Shown: positions 10,801 through 19,686 of the stretch, one piece after another
Numbering within the stretch: position 1 is the first letter of the stretch
Layout: the number at the start of each line of letters is the position of its first letter
Origin: Mesotoga prima MesG1.Ag.4.2
GTDB lineage: Bacteria > Thermotogota > Thermotogae > Petrotogales > Kosmotogaceae
Reading direction: 5' to 3'
NCBI RefSeq assembly: GCF_000147715.2
Contig: NC_017934.1
Coordinates: 2,480,001-2,544,000 of the forward strand
Length of the DNA stretch: 64,000 nt
Position numbers and translations under genes: made by a program
The notes under the pieces: generated by a model
Seen by the model: the letters and a program-made list of their open reading frames with translations, nothing else
The model's database searches: none
Told to the model about the DNA's origin: nothing

Positions 10801-11949
10801 GGTTTCAATTCCTCATAGGTAGTCTGGAAGCTCTCTGTTGGCTGTATCACCTAGACCTAGTTGTCCGGTTTCAATTCCTCATAGGTAGTCTGGAAGCTAT
10901 CGTATGTATGTTGCCATCTTCGAGATTGCAGGGTTTCAATTCCTCATAGGTAGTCTGGAAGCTCTTTTGTGGCAACAATATAATTCCAAGGCTTACGGTT
11001 TCAATTCCTCATAGGTAGTCTGGAAGCATTGCCATCAGTACAAATGCCATATCGAGCCTCCTGTTTCAATTCCTCATAGGTAGTCTGGAAGCGGTAGTAG
11101 AAACGTGACATATATCACGCCATGAACAGTTTCAATTCCTCATAGGTAGTCTGGAAGCTCAACTGTTTGAATACGAGTGACTGATAGATTAGAGTTTCAA
11201 TTCCTCATAGGTAGTCTGGAAGCAGCCGTATCTGGTGGATATTACCATTCTTTAGGAAGTTTCAATTCCTCATAGGTAGTCTGGAAGCTGGATCTTCCCA
11301 TTCTTTAGCAATGAAGGAGTGATTGTTTCAATTCCTCATAGGTAGTCTGGAAGCATGTTGATTACCTTTGCGTTCATGTCGTCTGACAAGAGTTTCAATT
11401 CCTCATAGGTAGTCTGGAAGCTGGCTTTACATGCGCATTGAAACCACCAAACGCTGGTTTCAATTCCTCATAGGTAGTCTGGAAGCCCAGAAGCCACTGC
11501 ATCTTAGAACTGCAATCGATGTGTTTCAATTCCTCATAGGTAGTCTGGAAGCATAGGCTGTTGGAAAGAATCACATTCCCATATTCTGGTTTCAATTCCT
11601 CATAGGTAGTCTGGAAGCAATTCACCGCCGGTCTTCCGAGTTGGAGATGAACAAGTTTCAATTCCTCATAGGTAGTCTGGAAGCCAACGCCCATATTCTC
11701 GGCAAATCTGAGCAGCAGGGTTTCAATTCCTCATAGGTAGTCTGGAAGCCTTTGGTGATCTCTACAAAATTGCATCTGTTAATAAGTTTCAATTCCTCAT
11801 AGGTAGTCTGGAAGCTGGCCAAGGCTTCACCGGTAAGGCCGAGATTTTCTCGTTTCAATTCCTCATAGGTAGTCTGGAAGCGTAGAAATCTCACACGAGT
11901 CGGCACCGGTAGAGCTGGAGTTTCAATTCCTCATAGGTAGTCTGGAAGC
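4839..11949 (-). CRISPR. CRISPR array, about 108 repeats and 107 spacers
   Basis: A 30-bp direct repeat (plus-strand ends GTTTCAATTC and GTCTGGAAGC) recurs every 65-71 bases. I counted 108 copies by eye, so allow an error of one or two. Spacers are about 34-41 bases and all look different. On the minus strand each repeat ends in ATTGAAAC, the usual 8-nt crRNA 5' handle of type I-B/III systems, so transcription should run right to left, with the leader at the right end beside cas2. Copies are almost perfectly conserved; the clear exception is the fifth from the left (5102-5131, T to G at position 2), consistent with the left end being old. Short open frames reading FQTTYEELK in this region are translations of the repeat, not genes. 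Confidence 0.98.
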
Positions 11950-12116
11950 CCATTACTATATAGATTATAAAGGATTTTCAGCATTTTGAGGCAATATGAG
12001 TTTTTGCCTGTTTTTCAAAGACTATTTTCTCATGAATTGCACACAAAACTGAAGAGCTGAATTGATATGCTTCTGTCGATCCCCAGGTGTTTTCAATTTA
12101 TCAGGGGTCGACGGAG
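11950..12116 (-). promoter_or_regulatory. CRISPR leader with candidate promoter
   Basis: 167 bases, A/T-rich near the array, lie between the first (newest) repeat and the cas2 stop. On the minus strand TATAAT at 11969-11964 lies just before the first repeat, with a weak TTGCCT 19 bases further up. Near the cas2 side, 12075-12112, GTCGATCCCC pairs with GGGGTCGAC across a 19-base loop. This stem may end the cas mRNA, although no T-run follows, or be a leader element used by Cas1-Cas2. Confidence 0.6.
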
Positions 12117-12386
12117 CTAAAGAATTCCGTCGTCAGCTACTTGTTTCTTATCTATTCCGAGTATTTCCATGGTTAAGTAATCTTCTGACCTGAGCTTGTA
12201 GATTCTTACAGAATCCTCTTCTTTGTTCATTATTTTTCCTAGGCGTTTCTTGAGTGTTTCGAGGCCTGCCTTTGTTAGCTCTCCCTCAAATACGGAATTC
12301 TGAACCCAGTCCAGATATTGTCTACAGATTTTTAGAGCTTTGTTCACTCTCTTTTCACCAATGTCATAGACGAGAAGAATGAACAC
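12117..12386 (-). CDS. cas2: CRISPR adaptation endoribonuclease/integrase partner Cas2
   Basis: 89 residues, the usual size for Cas2. It begins MFILLVYDIGEKRVNKAL, with the conserved first beta strand ending in the metal-binding aspartate (YD), then CRQYLDWVQNSVFEGEL, the standard Cas2 second segment. With Cas1 it forms the integrase that inserts spacers at the leader end of the array. The start is GTG four bases after the cas1 stop, with GGAAGGA upstream. It is the last gene of the I-B operon and faces the leader directly. Confidence 0.96.
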   Translation of the reverse strand: MFILLVYDIGEKRVNKALKICRQYLDWVQNSVFEGELTKAGLETLKKRLGKIMNKEEDSVRIYKLRSEDYLTMEILGIDKKQVADDGIL

Positions 12387-12389
12387 ACT

Positions 12390-13379
12390 TTATTCCTTCC
12401 AGGGAATGTATCCACGCTCGCCTGTTATCTGCTTTTCTATTTTGTAAAGCTCCAAGCGAATCAGATACCGATACGATACACTTCTTTTCAGTCCCGGATG
12501 TTTTATCGTTGTTTTCAGTTTCTCATCGTATGCTCTCACAAAGATCTCTTTTCCTGAGTCGTTCATGTATATCCCTTCCAGATGTTTCGCGAAATGTTTC
12601 GCCTGGATCTGTTTCTTGTTTATCATGGCGAATATCAGGCGATCTACAAGGATAGGTTTGAACACCTCGGCGACATCTAGATTCAGAGAAAAGCTTCGAA
12701 AATTGGTTGTGTGAAGGTATCCGATTCTCGGATCGAGGTGAGTACGATAAATCTCTCCCAGAACGGTAGTGTAGAGCATTGTGTTCCCGAAGCTTATAAG
12801 AGCATTCAGTCTGTTCAAGGGAGGTTGTCTGGTTCTTGAAACGAACTCAAAGCTTGAGTCATCTATTATGGTATCGAAACATTTGTAATAAAGATCTCTG
12901 AAGTTTCCCTCTATTGCCATTGCCTCATCTATGGTCCCAGTGTCTTCAAGGCGTTCCTTCAGTGCGTTTAAACCTTCTATTTCTCTTTCGAGATCCTTTC
13001 CGCGTCTGTTGTAGTATGACAATACACTCAGCATGTTTTGCATTGACCCTCTCACAAACCTCTTTGCAAGATCCGTACGTTTCTTTCCATCGTTGTAGAA
13101 ATTGGCCTGCTGCAGTATAAGGAAGCCTGAATTCAAATGTTCTCTCGGGTAGTAGGTTCCTGAATAGTAGTCATAGCGATTGAAAAAATGAAGAGGAATC
13201 TGCTTCTGAGTAAGAAATTCTAGAACTCTCTTGTTGAGATCAATTTCTCCAAAAGCACAGATGGAATCAGTCTGCTCGACGGGAAGATGAACCTTCTTTC
13301 CGTCCTCCTTTTCAAAGACCAGGGTATTGTTCATTCTCAAAAGCTTCCCAGAAGTGAAAAGATATAACATCCGTTTCAT
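12390..13379 (-). CDS. cas1: CRISPR integrase Cas1
   Basis: 329 residues from the ATG at 13379; a longer in-frame start at 13463 would lie inside cas4 and add a stretch unlike Cas1. It begins MKRMLYLFTSGKLLRMNNTL, as Cas1b proteins do. The likely metal ligands are E157 (AIEGNFRDLYY), H223 (IGYLHTTNF) and E238 in LDVAEVFKP. It lies five bases after the cas4 stop, with GGTGTGATG just upstream as a possible ribosome site. It catalyses spacer integration together with Cas2 and, in this operon, probably Cas4 for end trimming and PAM choice. Confidence 0.96.
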   Translation of the reverse strand: MKRMLYLFTSGKLLRMNNTLVFEKEDGKKVHLPVEQTDSICAFGEIDLNKRVLEFLTQKQIPLHFFNRYDYYSGTYYPREHLNSGFLILQQANFYNDGKKRTDLAKRFVRGSMQNMLSVLSYYNRRGKDLEREIEGLNALKERLEDTGTIDEAMAIEGNFRDLYYKCFDTIIDDSSFEFVSRTRQPPLNRLNALISFGNTMLYTTVLGEIYRTHLDPRIGYLHTTNFRSFSLNLDVAEVFKPILVDRLIFAMINKKQIQAKHFAKHLEGIYMNDSGKEIFVRAYDEKLKTTIKHPGLKRSVSYRYLIRLELYKIEKQITGERGYIPWKE

Positions 13380-13383
13380 GTCA

Positions 13384-13881
13384 TCACACCCAACAATAAG
13401 TGTAGTAAGCGCAGTTCTTACATTTGTTCTGTGCCCTTTCAATCTCTGGAATCGGGCCTTCAACGAGTTTCTGTATTTCTTCGCATAATTTCTTTATTCT
13501 TTCTTCTTCTTCTTCAGTCAAAGTAATTGTTATTTTCTTCTTCTCTTTCGGCACCAGCAGCTGTCCCTCGGCCTGAACTCCCATTTCCTTTAGCCTCAGA
13601 AGATAGAAGAGCAGCTGATCTCTCGCCCCTTCAAGTGAATACTTGGACTTCTTTATCTCGCTGACGATAGTTTTTCCCTTTTTCTCTTCGACCATGTCGA
13701 GTTTTATGTTGTCTATAGAGACATCTTTTTCTCCCCTATTCTCATAGGATGCTTCGTGAATAAGTCGGCCAAGAGACATTGAAGTATTGTCCTGTTCGGG
13801 AATGATTCGATGGGCCATTAACCAAGCTTCACGTCTGCAATTTGTGTATGAAAGCACTAGGCTTCCATTTATATCGATCAT
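13384..13881 (-). CDS. cas4: CRISPR-associated exonuclease Cas4
   Basis: 165 residues, a short Cas4 of the RecB-like (PD-D/E-XK) fold. Four cysteines for a 4Fe-4S cluster are visible: C15 in SYTNCRREAW, and C154, C157 and C163 in the C-terminal KCKNCAYYTYCWV. Nuclease residues are likely H42 (GRLIHEAS), D62 and the E75-x-K77 pair (SEIKKS). It starts with ATG at 13881, overlapping the cas3 stop by ATGA, and is followed at once by cas1, so the three adaptation genes are made together. In I-B systems Cas4 trims prespacers and selects those with a correct PAM. Confidence 0.95.
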   Translation of the reverse strand: MIDINGSLVLSYTNCRREAWLMAHRIIPEQDNTSMSLGRLIHEASYENRGEKDVSIDNIKLDMVEEKKGKTIVSEIKKSKYSLEGARDQLLFYLLRLKEMGVQAEGQLLVPKEKKKITITLTEEEEERIKKLCEEIQKLVEGPIPEIERAQNKCKNCAYYTYCWV

Positions 13882-16223
13882 AGAAATAGACTCTCCTCAT
13901 CTGATTTCAAACCAGTTTTTGTGTCATAGTAATACTCAAGCTCGTCGGAGGATACATAGCAAAAACCGTGCTGAATGTCTGGTAGAGTGTATTTCTTGGC
14001 GCCTGGATATAAGAATAGTCTAACGTTGACCACATACGGAGCTAGATTTCTAACAGCCTGTTTCCTTTTGGCAATATATTCAAATTTTGCCTCTATTGGT
14101 GGTTTTGTGCTGAGGACTTCGCAGTAATTCTCCCAGAAGCGCTTCGCCTCATCGTCGATTTCGAGAAAAACTGGAAAGCTGACGGCACCTTTTAGCTGCT
14201 CAATAAGGCTAAACTCAGCTATTCGTTCAAAGTCAAGTTTAACGAGTGCCTCCAGGAGCTCTAAGGATTCATTTTCAAGACCTTTGTTCATTAATCTGGA
14301 AAAGTATTGGTCTCCCAGCTCATATAAGGCTGGTTCACTAATAGAACCCTTCAGACTACTGAGTATTTCTCTGGTTGTCCATATTATGGTATCGTTATAG
14401 ATCCAGGAGAAAGGCCTTCCGGAATCCTCCTTCAAGAGGTCAACAACTGTCATTTCACCGCGATTGCCTTCACATGACCTATTTACCCGTCCTGCAACTT
14501 GAAGAACGGAGTCAAGAGGGCCCAAATCTCTTATACAGTAGTCAAAACTAATATCTACTCCCGCTTCGATCAACTGAGTAGTCAAGAGAACTTGAAAGCC
14601 TTTCTTCTTCTTTATGTTTTTGATGATTTCCCGTCTAACTGCGGGCGGAAGACTCGACGAAAGGCAGTGAAGATTCTCATCGGTGAAACTCCCTGAATCT
14701 TGCAGGTGTTCGAATAGCTCTTTGCAACAGTTTATTGTGTTCAATACGATCATCAATGACTTATCTTCTTCCATTGCAGTATTTACTGATTCTTCAAGAA
14801 GCCCGTACTTGAATTCCTCTATGCCCATTTTTCCCAAGTATCTTACATCATACCTGTCAAGGTTGTACTCCCCTTTTATCAGGGGAAAAGATGAAACAAA
14901 GAACGGCTGTGGAATCGTCGCGCTGGAGAAGATTATCTTTGTTCCTCCCCATTTAGAAAGGTGTTCAAGAACCTCGCTTATTACCTTCCAGTACTTTGGA
15001 GGGATCGCCTGAACTTCGTCCAAGATGATTACCGACCCTGGTAGCCTGAAGAAGCGCGTGTTTCTTCTGTCAGTAAGAATGGAGTGGAAAAGACTGACAA
15101 AAGTCGTTATAACAATTTCACTGTCCCATGAATTAAGGAGAATATCAGCGAGATAAGCATCATAGTTCTCATTTTCGTCACCATCTTTCCTCTTTATGTA
15201 CGAGAGTTCTGTTAGATGGTGTTGCTGAATAAGAATGTCCGACGTTACCTTGATTTTTGAGGTCTCAAGGACGTCTCGAATTGTTGCAAAAGTTTGGTCA
15301 ATAATACTCAAAAAAGGCAAACAGTAGACAATACGGGGAAGATAATTCTGTTCTTCGGCGATAATTTCTCTCTTTTTGGAAGCGAGTGAAAGTGTGGCGA
15401 GCGTCTTGCCGATTCCCGTTCTTCCCTTCATCGACCCGACAGTGAAATCAAGATTAGAGATAGCCTCTCTATAGAAGTTATTCCTTAACAAATTCATGTC
15501 TGTCTTTGGTTCATCAAATCCTGCCGTGGTTCTGAAGATGTCCACAATGTCTGGTGAAAAAGTTTGCCTTTCAGATTTGTAATCGCCTCTGAATGCTGCA
15601 TCTACTCTATCGGCCCAGGTCAGTAGAGAAAAAAGATATTGGAACAATACGTAATATTTAATCCCAGATTCTTCACGGTGTTTCCTATAGTTTCTCTCCC
15701 ATGATAGTATTCTGGGAATTAAAGAAGGCAGATCTAGATCCACAGTTTCATCCAACAAATCTTCCATCCAAGAAAGGTAATTCTCATCGAGTTTGCGCAC
15801 AATCTTTTCTAAGAATTTCTGGTTTTCGTCAAAGGAATCGAGGATTAGTTTTGGATCTCTTGCCGAACCATGATGGTATTTGATTACGGCCATTGCTATT
15901 AAGATAGCCGCGCCGGACTTATCCGGGATCTTGCCGTCAAGATAATGTCCCACAGATAGTGATCCCACTGCTGCGTGTTGGGACAACTCACTGTCGACTC
16001 TCGCTCCGGAGAGATGACTCTGAAAGTATTCGCTTGCTTTCCCTAGATCATGGAAGATAGCGATTCCCTTGACAAGCACACTAAGCTCGGACTGGCTAAT
16101 ACCAAAGAGATTTTCACAGTCAATGAACTTGCCAATATTTTCTATTTCCTCTGTCATTAATGACCAGACACCAACTGTGTGCTTTTCCAGGAGCCTGTCT
16201 GGATGAGATCTTACGTGGCTCAC
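13878..16223 (-). CDS. cas3: CRISPR nuclease-helicase Cas3
   Basis: 781 residues with both halves of Cas3. The N-terminal HD nuclease domain shows H15, IFHDLGKASEYFQSHL (H58, D59), H83 in SQHAAVGS and HH at 117-118. The helicase half has Walker A GRTGIGKT (residues 267-274), the DEAD-box variant DEVQ (402-405), SSAT (motif III) and QVAGRVNRS (motif VI). It is recruited by Cascade bound to target DNA and degrades it. The GTG start at 16223 overlaps the cas5 stop by four bases and the stop overlaps cas4, so expression is coupled. All key residues are intact, so it should be active. Confidence 0.96.
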   Translation of the reverse strand: MSHVRSHPDRLLEKHTVGVWSLMTEEIENIGKFIDCENLFGISQSELSVLVKGIAIFHDLGKASEYFQSHLSGARVDSELSQHAAVGSLSVGHYLDGKIPDKSGAAILIAMAVIKYHHGSARDPKLILDSFDENQKFLEKIVRKLDENYLSWMEDLLDETVDLDLPSLIPRILSWERNYRKHREESGIKYYVLFQYLFSLLTWADRVDAAFRGDYKSERQTFSPDIVDIFRTTAGFDEPKTDMNLLRNNFYREAISNLDFTVGSMKGRTGIGKTLATLSLASKKREIIAEEQNYLPRIVYCLPFLSIIDQTFATIRDVLETSKIKVTSDILIQQHHLTELSYIKRKDGDENENYDAYLADILLNSWDSEIVITTFVSLFHSILTDRRNTRFFRLPGSVIILDEVQAIPPKYWKVISEVLEHLSKWGGTKIIFSSATIPQPFFVSSFPLIKGEYNLDRYDVRYLGKMGIEEFKYGLLEESVNTAMEEDKSLMIVLNTINCCKELFEHLQDSGSFTDENLHCLSSSLPPAVRREIIKNIKKKKGFQVLLTTQLIEAGVDISFDYCIRDLGPLDSVLQVAGRVNRSCEGNRGEMTVVDLLKEDSGRPFSWIYNDTIIWTTREILSSLKGSISEPALYELGDQYFSRLMNKGLENESLELLEALVKLDFERIAEFSLIEQLKGAVSFPVFLEIDDEAKRFWENYCEVLSTKPPIEAKFEYIAKRKQAVRNLAPYVVNVRLFLYPGAKKYTLPDIQHGFCYVSSDELEYYYDTKTGLKSDEESLFL

Positions 16224-16945
16224 CAGAGCATCACTACCTCGTCTCCCGCGTCTGTAGAAATCTTAGCTAGCAGAGAATCGGGGTCAACGGACTGCAGCTT
16301 CAATGAACTTCCTTCTGCTTCATATGCTACTTCGACATATCTAGTAACGTGCCGCTGACTGTTCATTGAAGCAGCGTGAGTCTCCGTGAATATTTTCTGC
16401 CCGCTGGAGAATGAGAGACTAGTTTTTTTCAGCATCTCAATTGCGGTCCAGATTTCATCAGCCGTTTCGACAATCAGAGCTTCATATGTCTTCACATACT
16501 TCACCTTGGCCACAAATTCGCTTATTCCAAGATATGGGGTGTAGTAGCATTCGGAATTGATTACCATTCCTTCAAGCTTTTCGAATAGCTCGCTGTCAGC
16601 TGTAACAAACAGCCGATAAACGGGATTTCTAACCATTTCAACCGGCACTTGAATATGCAGCACGTTTTTCGTTGTTACATCGGCCTTGGTATACGAGTAG
16701 TTCATATTGAAGCGAGTCTTTTCTATCTTGTTCATTAACCGAATGCCAACTTTTGTGTTTGCTTTCTCCAGTATTGCGACATGCTCGCTACGACCAAAGC
16801 CACCACTTTCTATACCAACTATGGCACCTATTATGCCTAGAGCCGCTGTTCTGGGAGGAATCGCGTAAGTCAAGGAGGATGTAGTCGAGTATGGCTGCCG
16901 AAAATGAGCGTAGTCGCTTGAAATATCAAAAGCGAGGACCTTCAT
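16220..16945 (-). CDS. cas5: Cascade subunit Cas5 (type I-B)
   Basis: 241 residues. The start MKVLAFDISSDYAHFRQPYS, followed by TYAIPPRTAALGIIGAIVGI, is the standard Cas5 N-terminus (A-FR-P, then PPRTA--G-I-A--G). Cas5 caps the 5' handle of the crRNA in Cascade. The ATG at 16945 is preceded by GAGGTGAGG. It follows cas7 by 11 bases and overlaps the start of cas3 by four. Confidence 0.94.
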   Translation of the reverse strand: MKVLAFDISSDYAHFRQPYSTTSSLTYAIPPRTAALGIIGAIVGIESGGFGRSEHVAILEKANTKVGIRLMNKIEKTRFNMNYSYTKADVTTKNVLHIQVPVEMVRNPVYRLFVTADSELFEKLEGMVINSECYYTPYLGISEFVAKVKYVKTYEALIVETADEIWTAIEMLKKTSLSFSSGQKIFTETHAASMNSQRHVTRYVEVAYEAEGSSLKLQSVDPDSLLAKISTDAGDEVVMLW

Positions 16946-16956
16946 AGGACCTCACC

Positions 16957-17907
16957 TCACTCTGGTAACCGTTTCATTTTTCCTTCGAGCAAAGTATCTA
17001 GATCGAAGAGGGTGCCGTTTTCCACAATGTTAAGTCTAGGGTCGATTCTGTACCTGATTTCTTGTATTTTATTCTTGTATTGAGTGAGCAACTTCTTGAG
17101 ATCCGATATCTCTAATCTGAAATCAGATATGCCTCTAATCTTCTCTTCCATCATGTTTGACTGGAGCTTAATCCCTTTGTCAAGCTCTCCAATATGAAAG
17201 TTCGCTTCTTCGAGATATACAACGTCTATGAGTAACCGAGGTAGTTGTTCCATCTTGGAACGAGTTATAAGATCTTTGGTACCATCCCAAATGGCATTGA
17301 GCATCTTTGAAAGGTCTTCATCACTCATGAGAGTGTGTTTTGCTGTGTTCTGATTGACTACCCCATAAAACGCAATGCAAGAATAGTTCAATGTCCACTC
17401 TTCTCTGAAGCTTCTTTGCTCCTTTCCTTCTTGCGAAACAAATGCTGCTGTACCCTGTGTGAAAACTGGATCCACAACGTGCAATGATCTCCCGAAACGG
17501 AACTGGACAGGTCCTGTGATTGACATATTCAAACCTGTCAGAGGTACTGTTCCACCAAAAAGCCTCAAGTCTATACACTTCTCCAACAGAAGCTTAGATG
17601 CCCCTTCACGCTTGTGCAATTTTAGTGCTTCCTCCACTGCCTTTTTGTTGTAAGTTTCATCTGTGAGGTCAGTTATCAAGAGAGATGCTCTCTTTTCCGA
17701 AGTTATAGGATCTCCAGACACGAAGAGTTCTTCACCCATTTCGGCAAGGTGATCTCTGATTGTTCTCTTCAGACGGACATCTGATACTATATTTACTCCC
17801 GTTGCAACATCCATTCTTGGCTTGTTGCTATCCATTGGGTCTCCATTAGGATTCCCGTCTTTTACATCATAGATGAATACAATTTCATGGCGATTCTTAA
17901 TTGACAT
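16957..17907 (-). CDS. cas7: Cascade backbone subunit Cas7 (Csh2 type)
   Basis: 316 residues. The N-terminus reads HEIVFIYDVKDGNPNGDPM, the conserved Csh2/Cas7 motif with NPNGDP, followed by RMDVATGVNIVSDVRLKRTI. Several copies form the Cascade filament along the crRNA. I choose ATG at 17907, seven bases after GGAGGT; a TTG at 17913 is in frame but sits on the ribosome site. It lies between cas8b and cas5 in the normal I-B order. Confidence 0.95.
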   Translation of the reverse strand: MSIKNRHEIVFIYDVKDGNPNGDPMDSNKPRMDVATGVNIVSDVRLKRTIRDHLAEMGEELFVSGDPITSEKRASLLITDLTDETYNKKAVEEALKLHKREGASKLLLEKCIDLRLFGGTVPLTGLNMSITGPVQFRFGRSLHVVDPVFTQGTAAFVSQEGKEQRSFREEWTLNYSCIAFYGVVNQNTAKHTLMSDEDLSKMLNAIWDGTKDLITRSKMEQLPRLLIDVVYLEEANFHIGELDKGIKLQSNMMEEKIRGISDFRLEISDLKKLLTQYKNKIQEIRYRIDPRLNIVENGTLFDLDTLLEGKMKRLPE

Positions 17908-17927
17908 GCTCAATACCTCCTTAGTAT

Positions 17928-19682
17928 CTATTGTTCAGCTTCTTGAACAATTTCTGCCTCGAATGGATCGCTTTCTCTTCTAAAAACTCCGGTTGCCAGT
18001 TCTCCGGCCAGGAAGGCGTAATTCAAGTCTTCGATTGAAGCTTTCCATTCATAGCCACTCGGAATCAAATACTTGTCAGCTATTTGTAATAGATTCATGA
18101 TGGGTCCGCGCACTCTCACAGGGTCCATTTCCTTTGAGTATTGTGTTGTCTTCCACTTCAGATCTTTAAAATGATTCATGAAGTCCAGCGGTCTCATGTT
18201 ATAGGCCTTCAATCTTAGATCGACGGTACTTGCTATATTCTTCTCCCTTTGGAACCTGGAAATCCTCGAGTGAACCTGACCAACAATGAAAAGAAATTTC
18301 TCCTCGTCAGTCCTGAAAAACGCCGGATATTTGTTGAAGAATTCCTCGATTCTGTCCTCTCTGTCTTTTCCCATCAAAGGGACACCTCCTTCCGCATTTT
18401 TCTGAAGCCTGTCTATGAAAAAGGCAACAGTAATCAACTGTTTTGCCCTTGTGGCATATGGTTCACCTCTAAGCTTCCTAGATCCTATGAACTCAAGTGT
18501 TCCTCTTTTCAAGGGGGTCAGAGAAACCGGTTGATCTTTGAATAACGCTTCGATGTAATCGAAGAAAGTCCTAAGTCGGTTGTCTTTGAAAACGTCGTAC
18601 ATCGAACCGAAGAGAACAGAGGGAAGATACTCCTCATTACCGAATACCGTTCTGAGTTCTTCTTCGATGTCAGAAATCTTTTGAGACATATTGCGCAAGC
18701 GGCTTGGAGGAACGTCTAAGACGCTAAGGTTGATCTTCATTTCCTGATTGTTCACTGTGTAGAAGATGAAGTTTAGGCTTGAATAAAGCCCTTCAGAAAT
18801 TTCACAGAGCATGTGTGTTTCGAAACCCTTGAAGCGATTTGCTTTGTGAACTGTGTCTTTTAGGTTAGAGATTCTCTTTATGTCTCTTATTTGATCAACC
18901 GCTCCTTCAATTAGCGCGCTTTCCGAAGAGTGAAATCTTGGAATGATATACACTCTTGAAGCGTAGAAGTTCATTGAAAGCTCTTCATCCAACACTTTCT
19001 TTCCGAGAGCGATTTTTGAGAAACAGTCTTGACAGAGAGGCATGTTCACGTAGTAGTTCTTGTCATTCATCTCATGAGCAAAGCCTGGCTTGTCAAAAGA
19101 GGAGAATTTGAAAATATCACTCGCCTTCATTCCAATAGGCTTCTCTTCTTGGCAAACAAAGCAAGTTCCAAAGGTATTACTTGCCGCACTTACAACGTTT
19201 CTCAGGAAGATTTGTCTGAATTCATCTAAGTCTCCGGGGTATAGTTCCCTGTCCCCTTGCTTGATTACTACTGTATAGAAACGGCCTTCTTTCTTCGGTA
19301 GATTTTCTGCCATCTCATCTAGAGTTGCAGAGATGATCTCTTCTGACTCTACAAGAGCGGCTGCGACTTTTTCTGCAAAGGGAGTTTTGTTTTGCGTACC
19401 GAAATTGATGAATTTCTCAATAATGGCTTTTGATCCCTTGCCAGCATCTCTAAGAGTAAGAGACATCGGAACTTTAATGTTCCCTTTCTTCTCCCGGAAG
19501 AGGTAGTTGCGGCGAGTCTTCTCCCTTTTGTCGCAACCAGAATATCGAATGGTCTCTCCGTTATTCTCTAGCACAATTGTTAGTTCATGAATATATGTTT
19601 CCCCTATGTCTGTTGTGTACATCTGTGTTTCATCCTTACCCCTCGAGACAATTCTTCCAATTTCATAGGTTGATTTCAGCAC
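17928..19682 (-). CDS. cas8b: Cascade large subunit Cas8b (Csh1/TM1802 type)
   Basis: 584 residues, at the place of the I-B large subunit between cas6 and cas7. Two cysteine pairs, C174/C177 (GTCFVCQEE) and C217/C220 (LCQDCF), form a probable zinc site, as in the Cas8b families. Otherwise the sequence is poorly conserved, as usual for Cas8. In Cascade this subunit recognises the PAM and starts R-loop formation. It starts at GTG 19682 with GGAGGTG five bases upstream, and that ribosome site overlaps the cas6 stop. Confidence 0.88.
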   Translation of the reverse strand: MLKSTYEIGRIVSRGKDETQMYTTDIGETYIHELTIVLENNGETIRYSGCDKREKTRRNYLFREKKGNIKVPMSLTLRDAGKGSKAIIEKFINFGTQNKTPFAEKVAAALVESEEIISATLDEMAENLPKKEGRFYTVVIKQGDRELYPGDLDEFRQIFLRNVVSAASNTFGTCFVCQEEKPIGMKASDIFKFSSFDKPGFAHEMNDKNYYVNMPLCQDCFSKIALGKKVLDEELSMNFYASRVYIIPRFHSSESALIEGAVDQIRDIKRISNLKDTVHKANRFKGFETHMLCEISEGLYSSLNFIFYTVNNQEMKINLSVLDVPPSRLRNMSQKISDIEEELRTVFGNEEYLPSVLFGSMYDVFKDNRLRTFFDYIEALFKDQPVSLTPLKRGTLEFIGSRKLRGEPYATRAKQLITVAFFIDRLQKNAEGGVPLMGKDREDRIEEFFNKYPAFFRTDEEKFLFIVGQVHSRISRFQREKNIASTVDLRLKAYNMRPLDFMNHFKDLKWKTTQYSKEMDPVRVRGPIMNLLQIADKYLIPSGYEWKASIEDLNYAFLAGELATGVFRRESDPFEAEIVQEAEQ

Positions 19683-19686
19683 TGTT

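Noticed and set aside
6081-11906. Open frames with repeated FQTTYEELK or FQFLIGSLEA peptides
   Set aside because: They are translations of CRISPR repeats and spacers, not proteins.
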